DNA of 60,359 nucleotides, taken from positions 1-60,359 of the forward strand of contig ONKU01000022.1 of the NCBI GenBank assembly GCA_900318535.1. The letters are read 5' to 3'. The stretch's first letter is position 1. Each line of letters opens with the position of its first letter. Below are positions 52,295 through 60,359 of the stretch, in pieces. A program made the translations under genes and the position numbers. This stretch comes from an uncultured Prevotellaceae bacterium. Its GTDB lineage: Bacteria; Bacteroidota; Bacteroidia; Bacteroidales; Muribaculaceae. Below the pieces are notes generated by a model that did no database searches, was not told the DNA's origin, and saw nothing but the letters and a program-made list of their open reading frames with translations.

Positions 52295-53032
52295 TCAAAT
52301 TGATGAGGGTCTATCGGGGGGCAGGGGCGGCGGGGTCATGCGGGACTGGTCGAGCTGCTGCATGGTGCTGATGCGGCGCATGGTATTGCGATAGACCAGC
52401 CAGATGAGCAGGACAAACAACACGTTGATGATCACCGAGAGGGCCGGGAAAATGCCCTCGCTGAAGGCCAACGCGTCATATACCCAATGGATAATGACGG
52501 GCACGGCCAACACACAGACGGCCGTGAGCCTCGAACGGTCGCCAAAGTGGCGCTTGCTGTAGAAGTAGCCCATGGCGCAGGCGATAGCGAAGTGGGCCGG
52601 AACGGCAGTGATGCCGCGCATGATGCCTGTTCCCAGCCAGTTGTCGCTCTGCAGCAGGTAGAGGATATTCTCGGTTCCGGCAAAGCCTAATCCCACACAG
52701 GCGGCATAGACGATTCCATCGAGGTACTCGTCGTAATAGGGGTTGTTACGCAGAAAAAGCCACAACATGAGCAGTTTGGCGCATTCCTCGGGCAACGCGG
52801 CAGCAAACAGGGCCGTCGAGACGGCTCCCTGGAACGAGCCCAAGTCGTAAAGCTTCACACCGGCCATGGCCAAGAACGAGGTGATGACCAGCGTGACAAA
52901 TGTCGAGCCCACGCCATAGAGGAAGGCCTTGTAGAGCATCCTCAGGGGCTCAGGACGAAGCGAGTCTTTCTTGTAAATCCACCAGCCGAGTATCACGACG
53001 GGAATCAATGCGGTGATGATGACGAGGAGCAT
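52295..53032 (-). CDS. PrsW-family intramembrane metalloprotease
   Basis: A 245-residue protein with about eight helices and the PrsW/CPBP-type active-site blocks: the EExxK-like ALPEECAKLLMLW (about 80-92), DGIVYAACVGLGFAGTENI (about 105-123), VPAHFAIACAMGYF (about 143-156) and IIHWVYDAL. PrsW proteases cut anti-sigma factors in Bacillus; the target here is unknown. The C-terminus is Pro-rich and cytosolic (TPPPLPPDRPS). A 14-bp tandem repeat lies just upstream. Confidence 0.88.
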   Translation of the reverse strand: MLLVIITALIPVVILGWWIYKKDSLRPEPLRMLYKAFLYGVGSTFVTLVITSFLAMAGVKLYDLGSFQGAVSTALFAAALPEECAKLLMLWLFLRNNPYYDEYLDGIVYAACVGLGFAGTENILYLLQSDNWLGTGIMRGITAVPAHFAIACAMGYFYSKRHFGDRSRLTAVCVLAVPVIIHWVYDALAFSEGIFPALSVIINVLFVLLIWLVYRNTMRRISTMQQLDQSRMTPPPLPPDRPSSI

Positions 53033-53038
53033 TGTTTT

Positions 53039-53066
53039 TTAGTTTCTAGTCCTTAGTTTCTAGTCC
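53039..53066. repeat. Tandem 14-bp repeat upstream of prsW
   Basis: TTAGTTTCTAGTCC occurs twice in tandem, with a partial third copy. Confidence 0.8.
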
Positions 53067-53146
53067 CTAGTTTTTGATTGGGTTTTAGTAAAATGCACCC
53101 GATGTGATGGGCATCGGGTGCATTGTTTCGACATCGACACGATGGT

Positions 53147-55120
53147 TTACAACGCCAGGCGCAGACCGATCGTGTAGAAGCGCATGTCGGGAGCCTCGCT
53201 GCTGCGGCTGGTCGAGCGGCAGTCCTTGGGCAGGCTGAACCAGCAACCGCCACGGATCACGAGACGCTGTGACTCGTCAAGGCTAGTGGGCTGCTCGGTG
53301 CCGTAGGGTGCATAGGCGTCGGTGCACCACTCGTGCACGTTACCGCTCATGTCATACAGGCCCAACTCGTTGCTGTGCTTCGAGCCCACGGCATGGGTAC
53401 CGTAATCGGGACTGTCACTGCCAACGGCGTAGCTGTTGCCATAATACCAGGCGACATCGTCGATGTTGTCACTGCCGGCATACATCGAGCCGCTGCCCTT
53501 GTTGCCGCCACGTGCTGCATACTCCCACTCGGCCTCGGTGGGCAGACGGAAGTTCTTGCCCGTGAGGATATTCAAGCGGTTGATGAATTCCTGGCAATCG
53601 GCCCAGCTTACCTGCTCAACGGGACGGTTGGGATCACCGGTGAAGCCGCTGGGATTGCTACCCATAACGGCCTGCCACAGTTCCTGGGTTACCTCGGTCT
53701 GACCGATGCTGTAGGGTTCCAAGGTCACTTCGACGGCGGGCAACTCGTCGGCATTGGCGATGCCAGCATCGACCATAGCCGAGTCAACACCCATGGTGAA
53801 GGTGCCTCCCTCGACCGAAACCATCTTGAACGAAACGCCATTGACGGTATACATGCCGGGGATGGTGTTGTAATTCTGCATGCGCTCGATGAACGAGTTG
53901 GCTGCGGTCTTCAACTCGCCGAAGTTCTCGTCCATCACCGAGCTGCAGTCGAGCAGCAGCATCACCAGAGCGCTGGAATAGGTACTCTCCACGTCGGGCA
54001 GACGGTCGGCCGAGAATTCGGTGCTGTGTTCCCACTCCTGCTGGTCCTCGATCCAGTACCACTCCTGGATGTTCTTCTTCTCGATGCGCTCCTCGCTGTC
54101 GAGCTGGATGCCTTCGAACACGAGCGATACGAACACGCCCTCAACACTCGATGCAGCCACGCTGTCGCCCGAGGTGCAGGTCATGCCGTGATAGGTGATG
54201 TTGGTCAGGCTGCGAGTCTTCAACGAGAAGACGCCCTCGATATAGACCTGTGAATCGTCGACGGTGGCATCGTTCACCTCGTCCAGGGTGAAGCGGATGC
54301 GGGTGCCCGTTCCCACACCGGGGAACATCAGGGTCAGCGTCTCAGACATGTTGCGGCTCACCAGATCGTCGGCGATGGCCTGGAACTGGACGTTAGCCTC
54401 GGCAACCGAGTTCACCTCGACGGCCTTGGTCGAGTCGCTGGACAACGCGTAAAGGTTGCTGCGGAACTTGTTGGCGTCCTTGACGTTCTCATTCATCAGA
54501 CCAACGGTATAGGCCTTGATGGGACGGCCATACACGTGCTCGTCGGCGATGCGGGCCTGCAGGGCCTGGGCATACTCGGCATCGGTGTCATATTTATCGG
54601 TCATCATGAGCGAGCCCTGGTCGAGACCCTGGGTAAAGGTAACGACAGCTACATTCTGCAAGTGGGCAGGGCGCATGGCGGTGTTGAGTGCATCCAGGGC
54701 CTTATCTACCGAGTAGTAGAGCAAGCGGCCAGGCTGCGAGGTCAAACCATCGACAAAGGAGTTGAAGCCTGCCACGGTTGTCGAGTCAAGGTTGGTGAGT
54801 TCCTTGGTGATGAGCGTCTGGTTGTAACCAGTGATGCCCATGTAGATACCCGTGTCGACGATGGGGTTAACCGGACCGTTCAGGATGATGTCGATCACAA
54901 AGTTGATGTCGGCAATGTTGATTTCGCCGTCATGATTCATGTCACCCTTGACGTCATAGGTGGATTTCATGATGTGGTCGATCAACACATTGATGTCGGC
55001 AATGTTCACCTCGCCATCAGCATTGACATCGCCCTCGATGTTGCTGGAGGCGCGATACGGACCGGCAAATGCCATCGCTACCGACAACAGAATCATTGAA
55101 AACAAAGTAGTTAATCTCAT
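53147..55120 (-). CDS. Secreted protein: dockerin-like pair, vWA-like region, FGE-like domain
   Basis: A 657-residue exported protein. Signal peptide to about residue 20. Two dockerin-like repeats come FIRST (GDVNADGEVNIADINVLIDHIM and GDMNHDGEINIADINFVIDIIL, about 29-80). A region of about 330 residues follows that looks like a von Willebrand A-type domain (YMGITGYNQTL, VAVVTFTQGLDQG, IKAYTVGLM) and ends with LVMLLLDCSSVMDENFGELK. The C-terminal FGE-sulfatase-like domain (FKMVSVEGGTFTMG...RGGCWFSLPKDCRS...GLRLAL, about 435-657) lacks the canonical paired active cysteines. A binding or adhesion role is inferred. Confidence 0.82.
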   Translation of the reverse strand: MRLTTLFSMILLSVAMAFAGPYRASSNIEGDVNADGEVNIADINVLIDHIMKSTYDVKGDMNHDGEINIADINFVIDIILNGPVNPIVDTGIYMGITGYNQTLITKELTNLDSTTVAGFNSFVDGLTSQPGRLLYYSVDKALDALNTAMRPAHLQNVAVVTFTQGLDQGSLMMTDKYDTDAEYAQALQARIADEHVYGRPIKAYTVGLMNENVKDANKFRSNLYALSSDSTKAVEVNSVAEANVQFQAIADDLVSRNMSETLTLMFPGVGTGTRIRFTLDEVNDATVDDSQVYIEGVFSLKTRSLTNITYHGMTCTSGDSVAASSVEGVFVSLVFEGIQLDSEERIEKKNIQEWYWIEDQQEWEHSTEFSADRLPDVESTYSSALVMLLLDCSSVMDENFGELKTAANSFIERMQNYNTIPGMYTVNGVSFKMVSVEGGTFTMGVDSAMVDAGIANADELPAVEVTLEPYSIGQTEVTQELWQAVMGSNPSGFTGDPNRPVEQVSWADCQEFINRLNILTGKNFRLPTEAEWEYAARGGNKGSGSMYAGSDNIDDVAWYYGNSYAVGSDSPDYGTHAVGSKHSNELGLYDMSGNVHEWCTDAYAPYGTEQPTSLDESQRLVIRGGCWFSLPKDCRSTSRSSEAPDMRFYTIGLRLAL

Positions 55121-55194
55121 ATACGTATAATTTTAGATTGATATATAATCTTTTGCACGCGGGCCCATGTGGGCACCTTAGATAAAACAACCTA

Positions 55195-55202
55195 CAAAAT
55201 TA
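55195..55202 (-). promoter_or_regulatory. -7 box TAATTTTG of the dockerin/vWA/FGE gene
   Basis: The minus strand reads TAATTTTG, 74 bases upstream of the start. Confidence 0.55.
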
Positions 55203-55280
55203 CACTTAATTTATCCATTAAACAAAACTTTTAAGTAGAATAGTTATTAACAATTTACCCGTTTTGGGCAATTTTTGGTG

Positions 55281-55288
55281 TATCTTTG
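55281..55288 (+). promoter_or_regulatory. -7 box TATCTTTG of the SSF symporter gene
   Basis: TATCTTTG, 39 bases before the start codon. Confidence 0.65.
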
Positions 55289-55327
55289 CGGCCGTAATTA
55301 TCCAAAACGGTCAATTTTACGTCACAA

Positions 55328-56821
55328 ATGGTATCGATTGTCCACCTCATAGGAGTCATCGTCACCGTCGGCCTGTTGCTGGCGGTGAGCTGGTTATCGG
55401 GCCGCCACATCAAGGATGCACGCAGTTTCACCACCGGCGGCACCAGTGGCAGCTGGATGGTGTGCGGCGCGCTGCTGGGCACACTGGCAGGCGGGCAATC
55501 CACTATCGGCACAGCCCAGTTGGCGTTCAGCTACGGCCTGTCGGCCTGGTGGTTCACCATCGGTGCCGGCTTGGGAGCACTGGTGTTGGGCGTGTTCTTC
55601 ACGGGACCGCTGCGGCGCAGCGGCTGCACCACGCTGCTCGAGGTGGTGAGCCGCGAGTATGGCCACAAGGCCGAGACCGTGGGGTCGGTGCTCTTTCTCG
55701 TGGGCATCTTCATCAGCATCGTGTCACAGGTGATTTCGTCATCAGCAATGATCGGGAGCCTGTTCGGCATGCCCACACAATGGGCCTCGATAGCCGGTGC
55801 GGCCCTCATCATGCTGATGGTGCTGCACGGAGGCATCCGCAGTGCCGGCGTCGGGGGCATCGTCAAACTCATCCTGCTCTACCTGTGCTCGTTGGCGGCA
55901 GGTATCGTCGTGTGGCACATGGCCGACGGGCTGAGCGGACTTCGTGCCGGCATTGACAGCATCTACCAGTCCCCTACCCTGGTCGATATCAACGGCTTGA
56001 GCGACATCGAGAGTATCCACCACCGCTACGGCAGCCCGTTTGCACGAGGCTTTTTCATGGACATGGGCGGTTGCCTGTCGCTCATCTTGGGCGTGGTGTG
56101 CACCCAGAGCTATGCCCAGTGCATCTGGTCGGCCGCATCGACCCCCAAAGCGCGCCGTGGTGCCCTGTTGTGTGCCCTGTTCATGCCCATCATCGGTGCG
56201 GCATGCACGCTCGTGGGCATCTATATGCGCGGCCATTATGTCACGACTGCCGAGCTGACCGCCATGCAGGCGGCCGGTGAGGCCCTTCCTGCCGGCATCG
56301 GCGTCATCGAGGACTCGGCACAGGCATTTCCCGCCTTCATCCTCAATCACCTGCCCGCTTGGCTGGGCGGCCTGATGCTGGGAACGATGCTCATCAACAT
56401 CCTGGGGTGCGGCAGCGGGCTTGCCCTGGGTGCGGCAACGATTCTCGTGCGCGACGTTTACGGTAACCTGCGGCGGCGCCTGGGAATGGCGGCAGGTCGC
56501 CTCAGCGCACTGCTGCAGGCCCGCCTGTCCATCGTCGGCATACTGATGGCTGCCGTCATTGCTGCCCTCGTGTTCCACGGCAGTTTCATCAACGACCTGG
56601 GCTTCCTCTCGCTGGGTCTGCGCGCCGTGGCTATCCTGTTCCCATTGTGCTTTGCCCTGTGGTGCCCCGGGCGGTTCCAGCCCCGCAGCATCCTGCTGTC
56701 GATGCCTGTGGGTGTGTGCGCTATGCTGCTGGCCGACGCCTTGTCGATGCCAGGCAACGCCATTTACTACGGCTTGGGGGCCTCATTACTGGCCATTGCG
56801 CTGCTGCATCGCAAAAAATAG
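55328..56821 (+). CDS. Sodium:solute symporter (SSF) family protein
   Basis: A 497-residue inner-membrane protein with about 12-13 helices of the SSF/LeuT-fold type. Seen: the N-terminal FTTGGTSGSWMVCGALLGTLAGGQSTIGTAQLAFSYG (unwound TM1 region), QVISSSAMIGSLFGMP, and LGTMLINILGCGSGLALGAATILVRDVY near the Na2 site. The substrate (sugar, amino acid, vitamin) is unknown. Own promoter; no strong terminator before the next gene. Confidence 0.87.
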   Translation: MVSIVHLIGVIVTVGLLLAVSWLSGRHIKDARSFTTGGTSGSWMVCGALLGTLAGGQSTIGTAQLAFSYGLSAWWFTIGAGLGALVLGVFFTGPLRRSGCTTLLEVVSREYGHKAETVGSVLFLVGIFISIVSQVISSSAMIGSLFGMPTQWASIAGAALIMLMVLHGGIRSAGVGGIVKLILLYLCSLAAGIVVWHMADGLSGLRAGIDSIYQSPTLVDINGLSDIESIHHRYGSPFARGFFMDMGGCLSLILGVVCTQSYAQCIWSAASTPKARRGALLCALFMPIIGAACTLVGIYMRGHYVTTAELTAMQAAGEALPAGIGVIEDSAQAFPAFILNHLPAWLGGLMLGTMLINILGCGSGLALGAATILVRDVYGNLRRRLGMAAGRLSALLQARLSIVGILMAAVIAALVFHGSFINDLGFLSLGLRAVAILFPLCFALWCPGRFQPRSILLSMPVGVCAMLLADALSMPGNAIYYGLGASLLAIALLHRKK

Positions 56822-56863
56822 CATAATTTTCGCTAAAACGGCATGCTAAAAGCAATATTTTAT

Positions 56864-56871
56864 TATCTTTG
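56864..56871 (+). promoter_or_regulatory. -7 box TATCTTTG of the 175-residue protein gene
   Basis: TATCTTTG, 42 bases before the ATG at 56914. It shows that an earlier TTG in the same frame is not the start. Confidence 0.65.
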
Positions 56872-56913
56872 CGCCCGCAAAAGTCAAAAAGAAAAACCAA
56901 ACCTGTAATCAAT

Positions 56914-57441
56914 ATGGATAATTTTGCCGCTACCCTGCTCGAAGACCTGCACCGCTATCTGGTCAATCGCGGCGCTGTGGACGAGCGCATGCCCGAGTGT
57001 CCCGACGTGGAAGACAAGTGGGTTGCTGTGGCCGAGGCCTATCTGCCTGATGGAGCACGGGAGTTTGCCTCCTATCCCATCGCATCGCTGGGATGGATGA
57101 TGTTCATTGGCATGGCCATCGCCAAATACTGGGACACCGACTGGGAAAAACACGGCAAAATTGATGACCTGTACACACCCATGCGAGACAAACGCGGCTT
57201 TGACAACTTGGACGAATATATCCTGGACGAGGTGCTCGACCTGCACGGAGACGACGCCGAGGCAATGCAGACGCTGGTGGGCGACTGCGCCGAGCGTGCC
57301 AAGCGAGCCCTCTTCAGCCAAGACATCGAGCCCGGCACTGCCGACGCCTTCAGGGGCTATGTCGCCTGCCTGCAGTGCATGTACCAGCTGGGCATGGCAG
57401 TACAGCTCAAGGCCATGGGATATCATATGGAGAGGCTTTAG
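56914..57441 (+). CDS. Conserved hypothetical cytosolic protein
   Basis: A 175-residue helical, acidic protein (MDNFAATLLEDLHRYLVNRG...ASLGWMMFIGMAIAKYWDTDWEKHG...CAERAKRALFSQDIEPGTADAFRGYVACLQCMYQLGMAVQLKAMGYHMERL). No signal peptide. I recall similar hypothetical proteins in Bacteroidales but no defined function. The stop codon lies within a 14-bp tandem repeat (57433-57460). Confidence 0.7.
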   Translation: MDNFAATLLEDLHRYLVNRGAVDERMPECPDVEDKWVAVAEAYLPDGAREFASYPIASLGWMMFIGMAIAKYWDTDWEKHGKIDDLYTPMRDKRGFDNLDEYILDEVLDLHGDDAEAMQTLVGDCAERAKRALFSQDIEPGTADAFRGYVACLQCMYQLGMAVQLKAMGYHMERL

Positions 57442-57460
57442 GTTTTAGGCTTTAGGTTTT
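57433..57460. repeat. Tandem 14-bp repeat across a stop codon
   Basis: AGGCTTTAGGTTTT occurs twice in tandem, followed by AGG; the upstream gene's TAG is inside the first copy. Confidence 0.8.
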
Positions 57461-57502
57461 AGGTGACCTGATTAAAAATTATTAGCAACTGAAAAAACTG
57501 AG

Positions 57503-58129
57503 ATGAATATGAAGAAAGTTTTACTGATTAACGGCTCCCCCCACGAGAAGGGGAATACCTACTTTGCCCTGAATGAGGCGGCTAAGACGCTCAACGAGTC
57601 AGGCTTCATAACCGAAATCGTATGGATTGGCAATAAACCCGTGCGCGGCTGCATCGCATGCGGCACCTGCGCCAGCAAGGGTGACGGCCACTGTGTGTTT
57701 AACGACGACCTGTGCAACGAGGTCATCGACAAAATGAACGAGGCCGACGGCCTGATTGTGGGCTCACCGGTATTCTACGGCACGCCCACCGGCAATGTGC
57801 TCAACCTGATTCACCGCATGCTGTTTGCGGGTGCCAAGGTGAGCGGCAAGCCTGTCGCAGCAGTTACCGTATGCCGCCGTGGCGGCTCCACTGCCGCTTT
57901 CCAGACCTTGCAGATGCCTTTCCAGATGGTGAACATGCCGCTGGTGACCTCACAATACTGGAACATCGCCTTTGGCCGTGAGGCCGGCGAGGCGCGTCTT
58001 GATGCCGAGGGCATGCAGACGATGCGCACGATGGCCCAGAACATGGCCTGGATGATCCGTCAACTGAGCACGGGCACGGCCCAGCCTCCCCAATACGAAC
58101 CCTGGCAGGGCACCCACTTCATCCGCTGA
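57503..58129 (+). CDS. Iron-sulfur flavoprotein (NADPH-dependent FMN reductase family)
   Basis: A 208-residue flavodoxin-fold protein. LLINGSPHEKGNTYFAL is the FMN phosphate loop, and GSPVFYGTPTGNVLNLIHRM a second flavin loop. CIACGTCASKGDGHC (about 50-64) is a CX2CX2CX7C motif, the compact cluster motif of archaeal and anaerobe Isf proteins that bind a [4Fe-4S] cluster and FMN. A role in electron transfer or oxygen/peroxide defence is likely. The stop overlaps the next start by one base (TGATG). Confidence 0.85.
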   Translation: MNMKKVLLINGSPHEKGNTYFALNEAAKTLNESGFITEIVWIGNKPVRGCIACGTCASKGDGHCVFNDDLCNEVIDKMNEADGLIVGSPVFYGTPTGNVLNLIHRMLFAGAKVSGKPVAAVTVCRRGGSTAAFQTLQMPFQMVNMPLVTSQYWNIAFGREAGEARLDAEGMQTMRTMAQNMAWMIRQLSTGTAQPPQYEPWQGTHFIR

Positions 58130-58842
58130 TGATTGCCGACCACGACCCGATGGGGCACGCTATCGCCGACTTCCATGCCACCGGCAAGGCGGCGCGGTTG
58201 CGTGTATTCTCGCCGATGTTTGACGAGGACGAGATTCCCGTGACCACGCTGTTCCGCAGTGTCGAGGACATGCCTGCCATCGAGCAGGAAGCGTTGCGCA
58301 AGGCAAGCGGCGCCATTCTGGACGTGGGAGGCGGTGCCGGTTGCCACTCGCTGGCACTGCAGGCGATGGGCAAGGACGTGACAGCCATCGACATCTCGCC
58401 GCTGGCCGTGATGACGATGCGCGAGCGTGGCGTGCGCAATGTGCGGCAGCAGGACTTTTTCACACTCGACGGCCAGTTTGACACCATCCTGATGCTCATG
58501 AACGGCATCGGCATCGTGGGCACTGTCTCACGGCTACCGGCCTTCTTCATGCAGGTGGAGCGCCTGCTGGCGCCCGGCGGGCAGCTGCTGTGCGACTCCA
58601 GCGACATCTGCTACGTGTTTGAGGACGAGGACGGATTCATCGACCTCACGGGCATAGAGGGCTACTACGGCGAGTTGACCTACCAGATGCAGTACAAAAA
58701 TGTGAAGGGCGAGCCCTTCCCATGGCTGTTTATCGATGCCGAGACCCTGCGCGAGCAGGCTGCGGCATGCGGCTTTGATTGCGAAGTCATTGCCCGCGGA
58801 GACCATTACGACTACTTGGCCCGCCTCACACGGCGCCAATAA
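58129..58842 (+). CDS. SAM-dependent class I methyltransferase
   Basis: A 237-residue Rossmann-fold methyltransferase. Motif I is ILDVGGGAGCHSLAL (about 63-77), motif II VTAIDISPLAVMTMRERG, motif III-like FDTILMLMNGIGIVGTVSRL, then LLAPGGQLLCDSSD. Substrate unknown. It starts on the last base of the flavoprotein stop codon, so the two proteins are made from one message. Confidence 0.85.
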   Translation: MIADHDPMGHAIADFHATGKAARLRVFSPMFDEDEIPVTTLFRSVEDMPAIEQEALRKASGAILDVGGGAGCHSLALQAMGKDVTAIDISPLAVMTMRERGVRNVRQQDFFTLDGQFDTILMLMNGIGIVGTVSRLPAFFMQVERLLAPGGQLLCDSSDICYVFEDEDGFIDLTGIEGYYGELTYQMQYKNVKGEPFPWLFIDAETLREQAAACGFDCEVIARGDHYDYLARLTRRQ

Positions 58843-58843
58843 A

Positions 58844-58939
58844 AAAACAACTGAATAATCTGATATTTCTGATTGGCGACAAAACGCTTTTGCGTGTTTT
58901 GGGGTTCAATTCAGATGGTTCAGACTATTCAGTTGTTTT
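58844..58939. terminator. Long inverted repeat between the methyltransferase gene and recA
   Basis: Twenty-base arms (58844-58863 and 58920-58939) match at 19 positions across a 56-base loop that itself contains AAAACGC/GCGTGTTTT. It lies between convergent genes. Confidence 0.7.
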
Positions 58940-58969
58940 AATTAGTGGTTTTCATGGTATTGACGAGGT

Positions 58970-60076
58970 TCATGCGGTGGCTTGCAGCAGGGCTGCGATG
59001 GCATCGGCGGTGTCGGGATTGTCGATGAGGAACTGCTTGGCGGCCTCACGTCCCTGGCCCAAGCGGCCGTCTTGCCAGCTGAACCATGCACCGCTCTTCT
59101 TGATGATGCCGGCCTCGGTACCCAGGTCAAGCAATTCGCCCGCACGGCTGATGCCCGTGCCGTAGATGACGTCGAACTCGGCCTTGCGGAAGGGCGGCGC
59201 CACCTTGTTCTTCACGACCTTGACGCGAGTCTGGGCGCCCAGCACGCGCTCGCCGTCCTTGATATGGGCCAAGCGGCGGATGTCGAGGCGCACGCTGCTG
59301 TAGAACTTGAGGGCATTGCCGCCAGTTGTCGTCTCGGGATTGCCGAACATCACGCCCAACTTCTCGCGCAGCTGGTTGATGAAGATGCAGCATGTGCGCG
59401 TCTTGGCGATGGTTGCGGTAAGTTTCCTCAAGGCCTGGCTCATCAGGCGAGCCTGCAGTCCCATCTTGCTCTCGCCCATCTCGCCCTCGATTTCGGCTTT
59501 TGGAGTCAAAGCGGCGACGCTGTCGATGACAATGACGTCGATTGCGGCCGAGCGGATGAGCTGGTCGGCAATTTCCAGCGCCTGCTCGCCGTTGTCGGGC
59601 TGGCTGATCCACAGATTGCGTGTGTTCACACCCACAGCCTCGGCATAGGAGCGGTCGAAGGCGTGCTCAGCGTCGATATAGGCCGCAATGCCGCCCATCT
59701 GCTGGGCCTGGGCGATGGCATGCAGTGCCAGCGTAGTCTTGCCCGACGACTCCGGGCCGTAGATTTCGACAATGCGTCCGCGGGGATAGCCACCCACACC
59801 CAGGGCCCTGTCCAAGCCGATGGAGCCCGTGGGGATGACGTCCACATCCTCGACACTCTCGTCGTTCATGCGCATGATGGCACAGGAGCCAAAGGCCTTC
59901 TCAATCTTGGCCACGGCATTCTGCATCACCTGCAGCTTCATGGGGTCGACCTCGACGGCGCGCGGCGTGTGGGGCGCGATCTCGGCGACGTGGTTGCACA
60001 CAATGTCGGGCGTGGCAATGCTCAGTACCTGCTGCCCGTCAATCATCACTTCCTGTTTCAAAATCTGCTCAGTCAT
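58970..60076 (-). CDS. recA: Recombinase RecA
   Basis: The DNA strand-exchange and SOS co-protease, 368 residues. Walker [10 protein letters not shown] (107-115), MAW-type [23 protein letters not shown], Walker [11 protein letters not shown], loop L2 [16 protein letters not shown]. The N-terminus is about 20 residues longer than most RecA proteins ([10 protein letters not shown]...[15 protein letters not shown]); Met46 is a possible internal start. The C-terminal acidic tail is short (ALLQATA). Confidence 0.97.
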   Translation of the reverse strand: MTEQILKQEVMIDGQQVLSIATPDIVCNHVAEIAPHTPRAVEVDPMKLQVMQNAVAKIEKAFGSCAIMRMNDESVEDVDVIPTGSIGLDRALGVGGYPRGRIVEIYGPESSGKTTLALHAIAQAQQMGGIAAYIDAEHAFDRSYAEAVGVNTRNLWISQPDNGEQALEIADQLIRSAAIDVIVIDSVAALTPKAEIEGEMGESKMGLQARLMSQALRKLTATIAKTRTCCIFINQLREKLGVMFGNPETTTGGNALKFYSSVRLDIRRLAHIKDGERVLGAQTRVKVVKNKVAPPFRKAEFDVIYGTGISRAGELLDLGTEAGIIKKSGAWFSWQDGRLGQGREAAKQFLIDNPDTADAIAALLQATA

Positions 60077-60359
60077 AGTCGTGTCAGTTGTTAGTTCTTA
60101 GATGTTAGTTTTGTTTGACGATGCAAAGTACGGGCAGCAAAGTGCCAAAACATGGCACCATTCCGATAAAGAACTTTAAATAATCCCAAGACACAATGTC
60201 TTTCCCTAAGAATACTTGACAGATTTGAGAGCGATTAACTAAGTTGGTTTACACTAATTATATCGTTCGCCTAAACCGGGTTGACAGTTTGGCGGTTTTA
60301 TCACTGAATGGGTTTACAGCTCTCGAGGTTTCCCTGATTGGGTTTACAGCGCAAAGGTA
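60077..60359. other. Region upstream of recA with spaced direct repeats
   Basis: Four copies of a motif related to GGGTTTACAG start at about 60245, 60278, 60310 and 60340 (spacing 33, 32, 30). At the very edge the minus strand reads TACCTTTG (60359-60352), a -7 box directed toward recA. No gene is seen. Confidence 0.55.
60352..60359 (-). promoter_or_regulatory. -7 box TACCTTTG at the window edge
   Basis: The minus strand reads TACCTTTG followed by GCGC. A transcript from here would enter the spaced repeats and reach recA after about 270 nt. Confidence 0.45.

Noticed and set aside
53147-53300. Possible diversity-generating retroelement target (FGE/C-type-lectin fold ending in GLRLAL)
   Set aside because: This fold is used by DGR variable proteins, but no reverse transcriptase, template repeat or adenine-rich variable codons were seen nearby.
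60240-60359. CRISPR array
   Set aside because: The repeats are about 10 bases with 20-base spacers, imperfect, and only four in number; no cas gene is present.
1-60359. tRNA genes
   Set aside because: No cloverleaf with a GTTCGAATC-type T-loop outside coding regions was recognized on either strand; a covariance-model scan would settle this.

Overview
This 60.4 kb window comes from a gut-type Bacteroidales chromosome, most likely Muribaculaceae or Prevotellaceae. The evidence is internal. Nearly every strong promoter carries the Bacteroidota -7 box TAnnTTTG. Many proteins are lipoproteins or carry BspA-type leucine-rich repeats, dockerin-like DxNxDG repeats or C-terminal sorting tails. The primary sigma factor is the short Bacteroidota form of about 285 residues. 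Third codon positions are GC-rich, which creates many long antisense open frames that are not genes. No tRNA, rRNA operon, prophage, transposase or CRISPR array was seen.

Layout. 0.3-5.5 kb: surface functions (GH2 glycosidase, two lipoproteins, a small outer-membrane barrel), all on the minus strand. 5.6-15.4 kb: a secreted C1B cysteine peptidase, YigZ, a formylglycine-enzyme-like lipoprotein, the ybaK-aroC-thioesterase operon, a thioredoxin/DUF3887 protein, a TPR protein and a double-META protein. 15.5-23.2 kb: a secreted protein with a sorting tail, a DUF4153 membrane protein, RNase P RNA, folC and a DegQ/HtrA protease. 23.4-25.7 kb: a tiny ribbon-helix-helix-like protein, then TWO tandem primary-type sigma-70 genes, the most unusual gene arrangement in the window. 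25.9-32.4 kb: an OMP, a DUF4836 lipoprotein, a small acidic protein with the agmatine-to-putrescine pair aguA-aguB, an LEA-like repeat protein, and a short LRR/dockerin protein. 32.5-37.4 kb: a probable four-gene minus-strand operon (two rhomboids, an EEP-family membrane protein, an M3 metallopeptidase). 37.6-41.3 kb: HU and a large BspA-like LRR/dockerin protein. 41.4-47.3 kb: dicarboxylate symporter with a candidate small RNA in its 3' region, FemAB-like transferase and flippase, greA-HIT, and a bile-acid-type symporter. 47.4-52.2 kb: a MITE-like element, parE-coaD-ctp and an orphan FN3/sorting-tail fragment. 52.3-60.1 kb: PrsW, a dockerin/vWA-like/FGE-like protein, SSF symporter, hypothetical protein, iron-sulfur flavoprotein plus methyltransferase, and recA.

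Non-coding structure is rich. A 27-nt palindromic repeat occurs four times, once inserted in frame inside aroC. A longer AT-rich inverted-repeat family lies at gene 3' ends. Several divergent promoters have palindromic or closely packed -7 boxes. About 18 hairpin terminators can be read directly. The best leads for new biology are the sigma-factor duplication with its patchy sequence identity, the candidate sRNA at 41.4-41.5 kb, the MITE-like element at 47.4 kb, the repeat captured inside aroC, and the ParE variant lacking the usual Asp of the EGDSA motif.
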